DNA of 64,000 bases. Origin: an uncultured Centipeda sp. (lineage in GTDB: Bacteria > Bacillota > Negativicutes > Selenomonadales > Selenomonadaceae). Location of the stretch: positions 1-64,000 of the forward strand of contig CAJPQT010000009.1 of assembly GCA_905372865.1 (NCBI GenBank), written 5' to 3'. Positions 52,601 to 60,657 of this stretch are shown in pieces. Position numbers and translations under genes: made by a program. Under the pieces are notes generated by a model. The model searched no databases. It saw only the letters and a program-made list of their open reading frames with translations, and was not told where the DNA came from. Every line of letters starts with the position of its first letter. Within the stretch, counting starts at the first letter, position 1.

Positions 52601-53359
52601 GAGCGTGCATGGGAACGTGCCTCCGTACGCATCTTTGGCGACCCGCCGGGTGCGTATGGTGCGGGCATCGGTGAGCTGCTCGAATCGAAGGCATGGGAGA
52701 CCCTCGACGATCTGGCGGCGGTCTATACGCGCTTCTCGGGAACCGCATACGGCGGTGACGGTCTTGCACGCGGATACGACCCGGAACTTTTCCAACGGCG
52801 TATGGCGGGGCTGGATGTCACGGTCAAGAACGAGGATACGCGTGAGACGCACATGTTCAGTTCGGATGACTACAACGCCTACCACGGTGGTATGATCGCA
52901 ACTGTGCGGGCACTCACGGGCAAGGCACCGCGCTCCTATACAGGCGATTCGAGCGACCGTCAGCGCATCGTCCTCCGCAGCGTTGCAGAGGAGGCGGCCC
53001 GTCTCTTTCGCGGCGAGGCGATGAATCCAAAGTTCATCGAGGGCATGAAGCAGCACGGCTACAAGGGGGCTGCAGATCTTGCGAACTATCTCGCGCACAG
53101 CTATCAATGGGATGCGACGAGTGCTATAATGAAGGACTGGATGTACGAAGGCTACGCGCGCAAATATGTACTGGATGCGGAGATGCAGGAGTGGATGGAG
53201 GATGTGAATCCGTGGGCTCTTCACCGCATGGCGGAGGTCTTGCTTGAGGCACAGCAGCGCGGACTGTGGAACGCATCCGAGGATACGCTTGCCGAACTGC
53301 GCAGTCTCTACCTCTCCATCGAGGGCGATCTTGAGGAACGGGCGGAGGGCGCACAATGA
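49676..53359 (+). CDS. cobN: CobN/BchH-family large chelatase subunit
   Basis: A 1227-residue protein of the size of CobN and BchH/ChlH, the subunits that bind the tetrapyrrole and metal. The family signature is clear: VGTHGSLEWLPGKGTGLSK near 521-539, followed by YPDVSLGDLPDIYPYWI and QAKRRGAACLISHLSPP. C-terminal landmarks are FWAGSNMRSHGQCIAELFYLMG, RPRIDVTARISGLFRD and FSSDDYNAYHGGMIATV. CobN inserts cobalt, BchH magnesium; a homologue in Bacteroidota haem operons (HmuS) is proposed to remove iron. The direction here is open. ATGA overlaps on both sides. Confidence 0.93.
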   Translation: MKITVYTNILRVRVLARRCAAYMEELEAYVCSVSSMDSWEEMHVAADLHLFLWMGTGLDNEFLKKASRFLQKHRIPHLIVVDNAELDKVTYGFSEEQIQTAWAYFRYDGEENMRNLFRWLGREFGGLACTAEPPRPLAWNGVYHPDWAGAPEDITGYLTAHYEEGRPTVGVIFYRSEWITGDFTYHAALVRAIEAEGMNAVAVFSNSYRDERVASPTLMDAIQKYFCRDGQPFVDVIISTMKFSIKAGGTRIEDLYTLGVPVLEAYTVLAPKEEWEKSPAGLDPMEVSMSVAMPEFDGVVHAVPIAAKVRDESGEISYAALDERMERIARKARKWAVLRHKPNAEKKIAIVFHNYPPTNSNIGSAAGLDSPESVLRLLTAMRAAGYVMDEIPESSKTFMKLLTDHATNDRRFMSAAQAKSADGQLTAEQYRAFFTELPAQVRSQLVRDWGEAPGDVFNYNGALLVPGTLNGNIFITVQPPRGFGEDPGKLLHSPDAAPTHHYIGYYHWLRDIWRADAVIHVGTHGSLEWLPGKGTGLSKACYPDVSLGDLPDIYPYWITIVGEGIQAKRRGAACLISHLSPPMQLAGGFEEIEELEQALDEYVHFRAAQPDNIEAVRDIVREKAAACHFDGEIDEGDDFDDYTARLHNYVTDIKNMQIRMGLHILGRAPEGDGMVDFLCALVRMEHGGEKSLLRLIAEQAGYDYEELLTHSERMTSDGMTYGRKLDAVEAEMRALISFLGAHDYAPEAVERAMMLPVIAASSAEARAAFAHALREITGDMVPRLRRTEGEITETLRALTGRYIEPSPAGAPTTNGVDVLPTGRNFYGLDPRCMPTPAAWEYGKQLGDALIEQYISDEGRYPEAVGIVFWAGSNMRSHGQCIAELFYLMGVRPVWRRPSQRVCSLEVIPVAELKRPRIDVTARISGLFRDAVPNAVHWVDEAVRIVRDLDESDEENYVRKHVLADTAWLEEQGEERERAWERASVRIFGDPPGAYGAGIGELLESKAWETLDDLAAVYTRFSGTAYGGDGLARGYDPELFQRRMAGLDVTVKNEDTRETHMFSSDDYNAYHGGMIATVRALTGKAPRSYTGDSSDRQRIVLRSVAEEAARLFRGEAMNPKFIEGMKQHGYKGAADLANYLAHSYQWDATSAIMKDWMYEGYARKYVLDAEMQEWMEDVNPWALHRMAEVLLEAQQRGLWNASEDTLAELRSLYLSIEGDLEERAEGAQ

Positions 53360-54342
53360 GAAGGAATATCCGCGTATGCGCTGCTCTCACGGTGATTTTT
53401 GCCGCGCTGTTGATCGGTGGCTGCATAAACTCCTCGGAGCAACAGGCGGGCGGCTATCAAATCACGGACGTGGAGGGCACGGTCGTCACGTTTGCACACA
53501 AGCCGCAGCGCATCCTGACGGTCAGCGCGGGAACGGACGAGCTGATGCTTGGTCTCGTGGAGCCGGAGCGCATGGCGGCGATCAATGAATCTCTTGCCGA
53601 TCGGGAACATACGAATATCCCGTGGGTATGTGACCGAATTCCGACGGTCATCCCCCGCAGCCCGTCGGTCGAGCAGATTGCCGCACTGCATCCGGACCTC
53701 GTTGTCGTGACACCGTGGATGCCGCGTGAGAACATCGATGCCATCCGCGAGCTGAACGTACCTGTCGTCGTCTGTAAATCCGCCGCGACGATGGAGGATA
53801 TTCATGCCAACATCCGTCTCTTTGCGTCGGCGGCCGGTGAGCCGGAGCGCGGGGAGAAGCTCATCGGCAAGATGGAGGACAAGCTCGCCGAGATCCGTTC
53901 GAAGGTGGCTCAGGTTCCCGAGGAGAAGAAGCATAAGAGCATCGCGCTCATCTCGATCATGGTCAACTATGGCGGTGCGGGCTGCACCTTTGACGAGCTC
54001 TGCCGCTGTACGGATTCGATCAACGCGAAGGCGGCGGCAGGCAACCGCATGGGGCAGGAGATGACGAAGGAGCAGCTCGTCGCAGCGAATCCGGACTATC
54101 TCTTTTTCCCGAGCTATGAGGACGGCGCAACGAATGAGGAGAACTACGGGCGGCAGTATCTTGATGACCCATCGCTCGCACAGATGACTGCCGTGCGGGA
54201 GCGGCAGATCGGACATCCGTGGGCGCGCTACGTCTACAATCTCTCGCAGAACATTGTGTATGGTATTCAGGAGACGGCGTGGATTCTCTACGGCGATGAC
54301 TTCAAGCAGTCGCGCCACGAGTTTCTCACTGCCGTGGAGTAA
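53356..54342 (+). CDS. ABC transporter substrate-binding lipoprotein 2 (BtuF/FepB family)
   Basis: A 328-residue binding protein. The lipoprotein signal (LLIGGC, Cys 23) is followed by DVEGTVVTFAHKPQRILTVSAGTDELML and LHPDLVVVTPW. It is clearly related to binding protein 3 at 57765 (shared ITDVEGTVV-type start, GEPERGEKL/GEPERGQKL and FDELCR/FDEACR segments) and more distantly to binding protein 1. It overlaps the CobN-like gene by four bases and precedes the NifH-like gene by nine, so it belongs between chelatase and reductase in one transcript. Confidence 0.9.
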   Translation: MRRNIRVCAALTVIFAALLIGGCINSSEQQAGGYQITDVEGTVVTFAHKPQRILTVSAGTDELMLGLVEPERMAAINESLADREHTNIPWVCDRIPTVIPRSPSVEQIAALHPDLVVVTPWMPRENIDAIRELNVPVVVCKSAATMEDIHANIRLFASAAGEPERGEKLIGKMEDKLAEIRSKVAQVPEEKKHKSIALISIMVNYGGAGCTFDELCRCTDSINAKAAAGNRMGQEMTKEQLVAANPDYLFFPSYEDGATNEENYGRQYLDDPSLAQMTAVRERQIGHPWARYVYNLSQNIVYGIQETAWILYGDDFKQSRHEFLTAVE

Positions 54343-54351
54343 GGAGATCCC

Positions 54352-55164
54352 ATGAAAAAAATCGCGTTCTATGGCAAGGGCGGCATCGGAAAATCCACGA
54401 CCGCCGCGAATGTATCGGCTGCGTTTGCGCAGATGGGGCGGCGCGTCTGCCAGATCGGCTGCGATCCGAAAAATGACTCGACCCGCCTCCTGCTCGGGCG
54501 TATCGCCCCCTCCACGATTCTCGACCTCGAACGCGAGAAAAAGGGGGCGGCGCTGACGCTCGCCGATCTTGTTCACGAGGGCTTCAGCGGCATTCGCTGC
54601 ATCGAGGCGGGCGGCCCCGATCCGGGGGTCGGCTGTGCAGGGCGCGGAATCATCGTCGCGCTTGAAAAGCTCAAGGCACTCCATGCCTTTGATGATCTGG
54701 ACGTGGCACTCTACGATGTCCTCGGCGATGTGGTCTGCGGCGGCTTTGCCGTGCCCATACGCGAAGGTTATGCCTCGGAGATCTACATTGTCTCCTCAGG
54801 GGAGCTCATGTCACTCTATGCGGCAAATAATATCGCAAAGGGAGTGCAGCGCTTTGCCGCACGCGGCGCGGTAAAGCTCGGTGGCATCATCGGCAACGGC
54901 CGTGACGTGCTGAACGAGCGGGAACTTCTCGAGGCGTTTGCCACGCGTCTCGGAACGCAGCTCATCGCCTACATCCCGCGTTCGCGTGCCGTGCATGAGG
55001 CGGAGATCCATCGGCAGACGCTGATTGCATACGCGCCGACATCGGAGCAGGCGCAGTACTATGTCCGACTTGCACAGGCAATTGATACGAACGAAATGCT
55101 GACCGTGCCGACACCGATGGAGTTCGAGGAACTCGAGGAGTTGGTGGAGAGCTATGGGGATTGA
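54352..55164 (+). CDS. NifH-like ATPase (nitrogenase-like reductase iron protein)
   Basis: A 270-residue P-loop protein, the electron donor of a nitrogenase-like enzyme. It has GKGGIGKST (8-16), IGCDPKNDST, Cys 95 in GVGCAGRG with Arg 98, and Cys 129 in VLGDVVCGGFAVP. The two Cys would bridge a [4Fe-4S] cluster between two subunits, as in NifH, BchL/ChlL, BchX and CfbC. MinD-type ATPases lack these Cys. Followed by two NifD/K-like genes with overlaps of 11 and 8 bases. The absence of any nif cofactor genes argues for a tetrapyrrole or other substrate. Confidence 0.94.
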   Translation: MKKIAFYGKGGIGKSTTAANVSAAFAQMGRRVCQIGCDPKNDSTRLLLGRIAPSTILDLEREKKGAALTLADLVHEGFSGIRCIEAGGPDPGVGCAGRGIIVALEKLKALHAFDDLDVALYDVLGDVVCGGFAVPIREGYASEIYIVSSGELMSLYAANNIAKGVQRFAARGAVKLGGIIGNGRDVLNERELLEAFATRLGTQLIAYIPRSRAVHEAEIHRQTLIAYAPTSEQAQYYVRLAQAIDTNEMLTVPTPMEFEELEELVESYGD

Positions 55165-56458
55165 GGTGAAGCGTGTCGGTGTGCGTCGGACGAACTGCAG
55201 CTGCAGCATGCCCGGTGTTTGGCGTGCGCTGTCGTTCGTACGGGGGGCACTTGTCGTCTTTCACAGCCCGCGCCCGTGCGCACACATCGCACATGGGATG
55301 GATGTGAGCAGCTTTCATCGGCTGACGGCGGCAGGGACATCCGTGCGCCTCTCTCCCGTTCCTCTCCTGACGAGCGGGCTCGGAGAGAGTGAGGCAATCT
55401 TTGGCGGGGAGGATCGTCTGCGTGAATGTGTGCGCTTTGCTGTGCAGAAATACCATCCGCAGGCGGTGTTCATCGCAAATTCCTGTGTCAGCGGCGTGAT
55501 CGGCGATGATACAAAGGCAATCGCTGCGGAGATGGAGGACGAGCTTGGACTGCCCATCATGGCGGTATCTGCGCACGGCTTTCTCGACGGGGAATACTAT
55601 GCGGGCTATCTCGACACTGCACGCGCACTCATCGACCGCTTTATGCAGCCGGCGGAGCGAAAGACGGGAACCGTTGCGCTCCTCGGCGACTGCGGCGGCA
55701 TGCACGGTGCATACGTGAAGGAACTGCACCGTCTGCTCTCTCTCCTCGATTTGCACGTGACCGCACATTTTCCGTCCTATCTCGCACTCGATGAGATGCA
55801 GGCGGTGCCGGAGGCAGAGCTTATCATCCTTCTCGGACGGCGGGCAGATGATGAGAAGCAGATGCAGCTTGCGGAACTGGCGGAGCATATTCACGCGCAG
55901 TTCGGAACGCCGTACCTTGCCGATGTCTATGCGGTCGGTGCGGAGGAGACGATTCGCTGGCTGCGGCGCGTCGGTCAGCTCTGTCACCGTGAGGAGGCGG
56001 CAGAATGCGCCATTGCAGCAGAGGAGGCCGCCTTTGCCGTCACGGTGGAGAAGGTGCGTGCTGATCTCGCGGGGCGCAGATGCGCTCTCGCGATTGGACG
56101 TGATCTTACATGGTTTCAACCGGAAATAATTCTGCGTCTGCTGAAGAAGGCAGGTGTTCTTCTGACGGGGATCGTTCTGCTGGATTCCTTTCTCCCGGAG
56201 CGGCGTGCTGTGATGGAGGAGGAGCTGCGCCGACGGACGGATGCCTCCATCCATTATGAGGGAGATGTTGCTGCGGAGAACGTACTGCACGCAGCGGATT
56301 TCGTCCTAACTACGCACGAGTTGGTGGACGCGAAGCTGCGTCAGATCTTCCTTGCACTGCTGCCCTCGGTCGGCTGGTCGATGGAGCGTCAGTTGCTGGA
56401 CGATATGAGACTGATACTGCACCGTCATGAGAGCAGGGGAGGTCTGATCTATGGGTGA
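55154..56458 (+). CDS. Nitrogenase-like component 1 subunit A (NifD/BchN/CfbD-like)
   Basis: A 434-residue protein of the oxidoreductase/nitrogenase component 1 family. Likely cluster ligands are Cys 15/17 (NCSCSMPG), Cys 42 (HSPRPCAH) and Cys 111 in NSCVSGVIGDD, which matches the family motif C-x(4)-IGDD. The SEAIFGGEDRLRE segment is another hallmark. Length is close to BchN, BchB and CfbD and shorter than NifD or NifK. It overlaps the NifH-like gene by 11 bases. Its partner is probably subunit B, giving a heteromeric core like BchN-BchB, not the homomeric CfbD. Confidence 0.9.
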   Translation: MGIEVKRVGVRRTNCSCSMPGVWRALSFVRGALVVFHSPRPCAHIAHGMDVSSFHRLTAAGTSVRLSPVPLLTSGLGESEAIFGGEDRLRECVRFAVQKYHPQAVFIANSCVSGVIGDDTKAIAAEMEDELGLPIMAVSAHGFLDGEYYAGYLDTARALIDRFMQPAERKTGTVALLGDCGGMHGAYVKELHRLLSLLDLHVTAHFPSYLALDEMQAVPEAELIILLGRRADDEKQMQLAELAEHIHAQFGTPYLADVYAVGAEETIRWLRRVGQLCHREEAAECAIAAEEAAFAVTVEKVRADLAGRRCALAIGRDLTWFQPEIILRLLKKAGVLLTGIVLLDSFLPERRAVMEEELRRRTDASIHYEGDVAAENVLHAADFVLTTHELVDAKLRQIFLALLPSVGWSMERQLLDDMRLILHRHESRGGLIYG

Positions 56459-57728
56459 GCGCGAAAAATCTTTTGATGATGTCTGCATGTGTACGGACAC
56501 CTGTGCGCTCGCCGGTGCATCTGCGTTTTTCGCGGGCCTCAAGGATGCGGTGATCGTCGTCAACGGACCTCTCTGGTGTTATTTCTTTGCGATGCGCCAC
56601 ATCGAACACAGTCAGCCGACGATCTCGCATCGCATGATCTGCACGCAGCTCGACAATGATGCGATCGTATTTGGTGCGGAGGCGTATCTGCACGAGGTGC
56701 TTGCTCCCTATGTGGAGCAGCCGCCCGCGCTGCTTGCCATCGTCAGCAGCTGTGCGGCGGGGCTGATCGGTGACGATGTCGAGGCGATTGCACGCGGGGC
56801 AGGGATCCCCTGTCCGATCGTTGTACTCGACAGCGGTGGACTGATCGGCAGCTTTGCAGACGGATGGGACAAGGCGGCGTGCACCACGCTTCAGGCATTT
56901 CCCCCGACGCGTCAGACATCAAAGGCGAATGCGGTTAATTTGATCGGCATGACGAGTGCCTACTACAACGGCGGAAACGATGTGTATGAACTTGTCCGTC
57001 TGCTTGAAATGGCAGGGTATACGGTGAATGCCGTCCTCGGCTGCGATATGTCCGCTGCGGAGCTGGGGGATCTGACGCGTGCGTCACTCAATATCGTGGT
57101 GCATGATGAACTGGGTGTGGAGAGTGCCCGCTTGCTTGAAAGCATCTGCGGCATGCCCTATATTGCGCCGCTTCCCCCATACGGACGTACGGGAACGCGA
57201 AGGTGGATCGCGGAGATCGGACGCGCACTGCCCGCTCCCTGCAGAGATGCTGCCGAGGAGGAGATCGAGCGCGTCACACGTGAGGACTTCCTGCGTATCA
57301 ACGAATGCAAGAGCCTCTGGGGCGAGCTCCGCTATGACACTGCATTCATTCGTGCGCCGCGCTCTGTTGCGTGGGGGCTTGCACAGGCACTGCGCACGGA
57401 GTGGGCGGATGTGTGTCACCTCGCCGTTGCAGCAGAGCATGAGGAGGTATGCGAGGTGGCTGCGATTGCCGACGAGATCCTCGGCGAGACGGATGCCGTG
57501 CGGATGCAGCAGGTGCTCTCTGCGATGGAGGGCGGGCTGCTGCTCGGCAGCAGCAATGAGTCGGCGCATATCGACCCGAAGGGGGCGCAGTATCTTGCCG
57601 TTTCCTATCCCGTGCAGGATGCACTGCATTTGACAGAGAGCCCCTTTATGGGGCTGCGCGGCGCACGTTATATCGAGGAGCAGCTCTGGAACGGAAATAT
57701 CTTGCGGCGAAAGATCTCTCTTTCATAG
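56451..57728 (+). CDS. Nitrogenase-like component 1 subunit B (NifK/BchB-like)
   Basis: A 425-residue second component 1 subunit. Cys candidates are 12, 14 and 18 (CMCTDTC), Cys 43 (NGPLWC) and Cys 101 in SSCAAGLIGDD. NDAIVFGAEAYLHE corresponds to the FGG segment, and the C-terminal FMGLRGARYIEEQLWN to the GYxG segment of NifK-type proteins. It differs clearly from subunit A, so the pair arose by old divergence and not by recent duplication. It overlaps subunit A by eight bases. Confidence 0.9.
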   Translation: MGEREKSFDDVCMCTDTCALAGASAFFAGLKDAVIVVNGPLWCYFFAMRHIEHSQPTISHRMICTQLDNDAIVFGAEAYLHEVLAPYVEQPPALLAIVSSCAAGLIGDDVEAIARGAGIPCPIVVLDSGGLIGSFADGWDKAACTTLQAFPPTRQTSKANAVNLIGMTSAYYNGGNDVYELVRLLEMAGYTVNAVLGCDMSAAELGDLTRASLNIVVHDELGVESARLLESICGMPYIAPLPPYGRTGTRRWIAEIGRALPAPCRDAAEEEIERVTREDFLRINECKSLWGELRYDTAFIRAPRSVAWGLAQALRTEWADVCHLAVAAEHEEVCEVAAIADEILGETDAVRMQQVLSAMEGGLLLGSSNESAHIDPKGAQYLAVSYPVQDALHLTESPFMGLRGARYIEEQLWNGNILRRKISLS

Positions 57729-57764
57729 AGGACGCCGTACAAGCATTGGAAAGGAAGAGCGATA

Positions 57765-58748
57765 TTGTTAAGGAAAAAGCTCCCTGTGCTTCTCCTCTGT
57801 ATGGTGTGTGTCTTTCTCACGGCATGCAGTATGCCAAAGGCGGCTGAGGAGAAGCCTGCGGCATATACGGTTACGGATATCGAGGGCACGGTGGTTGACT
57901 TCCCTGCACCGCCGCAACGCATTGTCACGCTCTCAATGAGTACGGATGAGACGATGCTGGGACTGGTCGAACCGCAGCGTATGGCGGCGGTCAATGGCTT
58001 GCTCGATGATCCCGTCAGCTCCAATGTGACGGCACTCGTCAAGGACATTCCGCAGCGCATCGGCAGTCCGACGGTAGAGGAGATCATGGCACTGCAACCT
58101 GACCTCGTCGTCGTGCCGGACTGGGGCGATCTCACCATCGTGCCCTCGCTGCGTGAGGCAGGGCTGAAGGTCATCGTCTGTAAAGGAGCACGGAATCTTG
58201 CTGAGATTCGCGAGACCGTCACACTGCTCGCCGCCGCAGTGGGAGAGCCGGAGCGTGGACAGAAACTCCTCGCGATGATGGATGCAAAGCTCGCGGAAAT
58301 TGAGGCAAAGGTGGAGAAGATCCCGCAGGCAGAGCGCAAGCGTGTCGTCCTCATCTCGCTCATGGGCGGCTATGGCGGACTTGGCAGCAGCTTTGACGAG
58401 GCGTGCCGCTATGCGGGGGTCATCAACGGTCGCGCGGAGCTTGGAATTCGTGACTTTCAGGTCATGACGAAGGAGCAGCTTGTTCAGATCGATCCCGACA
58501 TCCTCTTTTTGCCGACGTACAACGATCGCGGAAAATACGATGTCGATGCGTTCCGCAGGGACTATCTGGGGGACCCGTCTCTGCAGACGATGAAGGCGAT
58601 CCGCAGCAAGGCGTTCGCCGAGCCGTTTGAGGGCTATATCTACAACTGTTCGCAGGACTTTGTCTTCGGCGTGCAGGAGATTGCCTATCGTGTTTACGGC
58701 GATGCGTTCAAGCAGGGGGAGGATGAGCACCTCTCGGCGGTGAAATGA
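57765..58748 (+). CDS. ABC transporter substrate-binding lipoprotein 3 (BtuF/FepB family)
   Basis: A 327-residue binding protein with lipoprotein signal (FLTAC, Cys 21), DIEGTVVDFPAPPQRIVTLSMSTDETMLGL and LQPDLVVVPDW. It is the closest relative of binding protein 2. TTG start 57765 follows GGAAGAG. It stands directly before the only ATPase and permease genes, so it is the most likely cognate partner; proteins 1 and 2 may share the same permease. Confidence 0.9.
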   Translation: MLRKKLPVLLLCMVCVFLTACSMPKAAEEKPAAYTVTDIEGTVVDFPAPPQRIVTLSMSTDETMLGLVEPQRMAAVNGLLDDPVSSNVTALVKDIPQRIGSPTVEEIMALQPDLVVVPDWGDLTIVPSLREAGLKVIVCKGARNLAEIRETVTLLAAAVGEPERGQKLLAMMDAKLAEIEAKVEKIPQAERKRVVLISLMGGYGGLGSSFDEACRYAGVINGRAELGIRDFQVMTKEQLVQIDPDILFLPTYNDRGKYDVDAFRRDYLGDPSLQTMKAIRSKAFAEPFEGYIYNCSQDFVFGVQEIAYRVYGDAFKQGEDEHLSAVK

Positions 58749-58770
58749 TCATGAGGAAGGGGGCTTTTGT

Positions 58771-59622
58771 TTGGATGAGATGATTCGCGCAGAGCACATC
58801 TATGCGGGGTATCATGGAAAGGTCATTCTCGACGATGTGTCGTTTACCGTGGGGACAGGGGAGATCGTCGGTGTGATCGGTCCGAACGGTGCGGGCAAGA
58901 GCACGCTGCTCAAGACGCTGCGCGGTATTCTTCCCATCTTGTCCGGGACGGTTACGCTGATGGGGGACGATGTCAATGTACTTGATGCAAAGGCGTTTGC
59001 GCGCCGCGTAGCGTATCTGCAGCAGCACGTTGCGATGACCTTTGCGTATACCGCGCGTGATGTCGTACTCGCGGGACGCTATCCATATCTCTCGTGGTGG
59101 AGCCAGGAAAAGGCGGACGATCTGGCGATTGCCGAGGCATGTATGGCATATACAGGCGTGTCGGAGCTTGCCGATAAGCCCCTGCACGCCATGTCGGGCG
59201 GACAGCGACAGCGTGTCCTGCTCGCGAAGGTGCTCGCGCAGCAGACGCCTGTGCTCTTTCTTGACGAGCCTGCGACGGGGCTTGACATCATCTATCAGGA
59301 GGAGATCTTCCGCTTCTGCCGTGAACTCTGTGCGGCGGGCAAGACTGTCCTGCTTGTTGCGCACGAGCTAAGCCTTGCTGCGCGGTTCTGCTCGCGGCTG
59401 CTCCTCATCGGACACGGAACACTGCTCGCTGACGGCGCGCCAAGAGATGTGCTGACGGATGAACTCCTGTCGCAGGCATATGGTGCTCCCGTGCGGGTTG
59501 TTGAGAATCCGCTGACGCATCACGCAGAGGTCTTTACAGAGGCAGAGACGGCCGCAGCGGAAAAGGAGCAGCTCCTCTCTGTCATTCTCGGCCGTGCGGA
59601 TGAAAGGGCGGTGACGGCATGA
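58771..59622 (+). CDS. ABC transporter ATP-binding protein (FepC/BtuD type)
   Basis: A 283-residue ATPase of an iron-complex/B12-type importer. Walker A GPNGAGKST (near residue 37), Q-loop in LQQHVAMT, signature MSGGQRQRV, Walker B VLFLDEPATG and switch His in LLVAHELS are intact. TTG start 58771 fits the AGGAAGGGGG box; ATG 58780 is an alternative. It overlaps the permease gene by four bases. Confidence 0.94.
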   Translation: MDEMIRAEHIYAGYHGKVILDDVSFTVGTGEIVGVIGPNGAGKSTLLKTLRGILPILSGTVTLMGDDVNVLDAKAFARRVAYLQQHVAMTFAYTARDVVLAGRYPYLSWWSQEKADDLAIAEACMAYTGVSELADKPLHAMSGGQRQRVLLAKVLAQQTPVLFLDEPATGLDIIYQEEIFRFCRELCAAGKTVLLVAHELSLAARFCSRLLLIGHGTLLADGAPRDVLTDELLSQAYGAPVRVVENPLTHHAEVFTEAETAAAEKEQLLSVILGRADERAVTA

Positions 59623-60656
59623 GTTTTGGACAGCATCGAACACAGCTCTTTCTATGTGTTCTCGTTGGAGCGCTTCTATTTGCATTCCTTCTGTCCATGA
59701 GCTCGGGGCAGTATGATATCCCGATGGAGGCGGTCGCTGCTTCCTTTGCCCACGCGGCAGGGCTTCCTTTCTTCACGGATGTTGTTGTGACACCGGAGCA
59801 GGAGGCGGTGCTCTGGCACATTCGTCTCCCGCGCACGCTTGTCGGCATGATGGTCGGGGCGGGTCTCGGTGTATCGGGAGCCGTTTTGCAGGGGATCTTC
59901 AGCAATCCGCTCGCCGACCCCGGCATCATCGGTGTATCGAGCGGTGCCTCCGTCGGAGCGGTGCTTGCCATCGGCATCGGCGTGACGGCGGGAAGCGTAC
60001 TCACGCTCCCTGCCTTTGCCTTTACGGGCGCCATCCTCGCGGTGGGACTGACCGTGTCGCTGTCGATGCGGCGCGGGCGGATTCCGGTCATGACGCTCCT
60101 CCTCTCGGGCGTTGTCGTGGGGATGTTCCTCGCGGCATGCACGGCGGCGATTCTCACGGTGATGAACGAGCAGAAGATGCAGCAATATCTCTTCTGGACG
60201 ATCGGCGGGTTGGACTATCGCCGCTGGGACCATGTCCTACTCGGCATCGGCCCGATCGGCATCGGCATGTCGATCATGGTACTGCTGGCACGTCATCTCA
60301 ATTTGCTCGCATTCGGTGAGGTGGAGGCGCGTGCAGCGGGGATGCCTGTGACGGCCTTCCGTCTGCTCTTCCTCGTGCTCGCTTCGCTCACGACAGCGGC
60401 AGGTGTCTGCATCAGCGGCAATATCGGGTTTGTAGGTCTTGTTGTGCCGCATATGGTGCGTCTCCTCATCGGGCCCGATCATCGCCGTCTGCTGCCCGCG
60501 AGTCTCCTTGCGGGGGCGGTGTTCCTCGTGCTCTGCGATTCGCTGGGGCGCATCCTGCTGCACGGGATGGAGATCCGCGTTGGCATCATGACGGCATTCA
60601 TCGGAACGCCCTATTTCCTGTATCTGTTGCGCAGACATATGAAGATGGCGGTGTGA
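59619..60656 (+). CDS. FecCD-family ABC transporter permease
   Basis: A 345-residue inner-membrane permease with about ten hydrophobic segments. FecCD hallmarks: RLPRTLVGMMVGAGLGVSGAVLQGIFSNPLADPGIIGVSSGAS and the late GNIGFVGLVVPHMVRLLIGPDHR loop. The family moves B12, haem and siderophores as homodimers. It overlaps the ATPase gene by four bases and is one base from the tonB-like gene. Confidence 0.95.
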   Translation: MSFGQHRTQLFLCVLVGALLFAFLLSMSSGQYDIPMEAVAASFAHAAGLPFFTDVVVTPEQEAVLWHIRLPRTLVGMMVGAGLGVSGAVLQGIFSNPLADPGIIGVSSGASVGAVLAIGIGVTAGSVLTLPAFAFTGAILAVGLTVSLSMRRGRIPVMTLLLSGVVVGMFLAACTAAILTVMNEQKMQQYLFWTIGGLDYRRWDHVLLGIGPIGIGMSIMVLLARHLNLLAFGEVEARAAGMPVTAFRLLFLVLASLTTAAGVCISGNIGFVGLVVPHMVRLLIGPDHRRLLPASLLAGAVFLVLCDSLGRILLHGMEIRVGIMTAFIGTPYFLYLLRRHMKMAV

Positions 60657-60657
60657 C

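Noticed and set aside
54352..57728. True nitrogen-fixing nitrogenase
   Set aside because: The subunits are too short, the cofactor genes nifB, nifE, nifN and nifV are absent, and the neighbours are tetrapyrrole and uptake genes.
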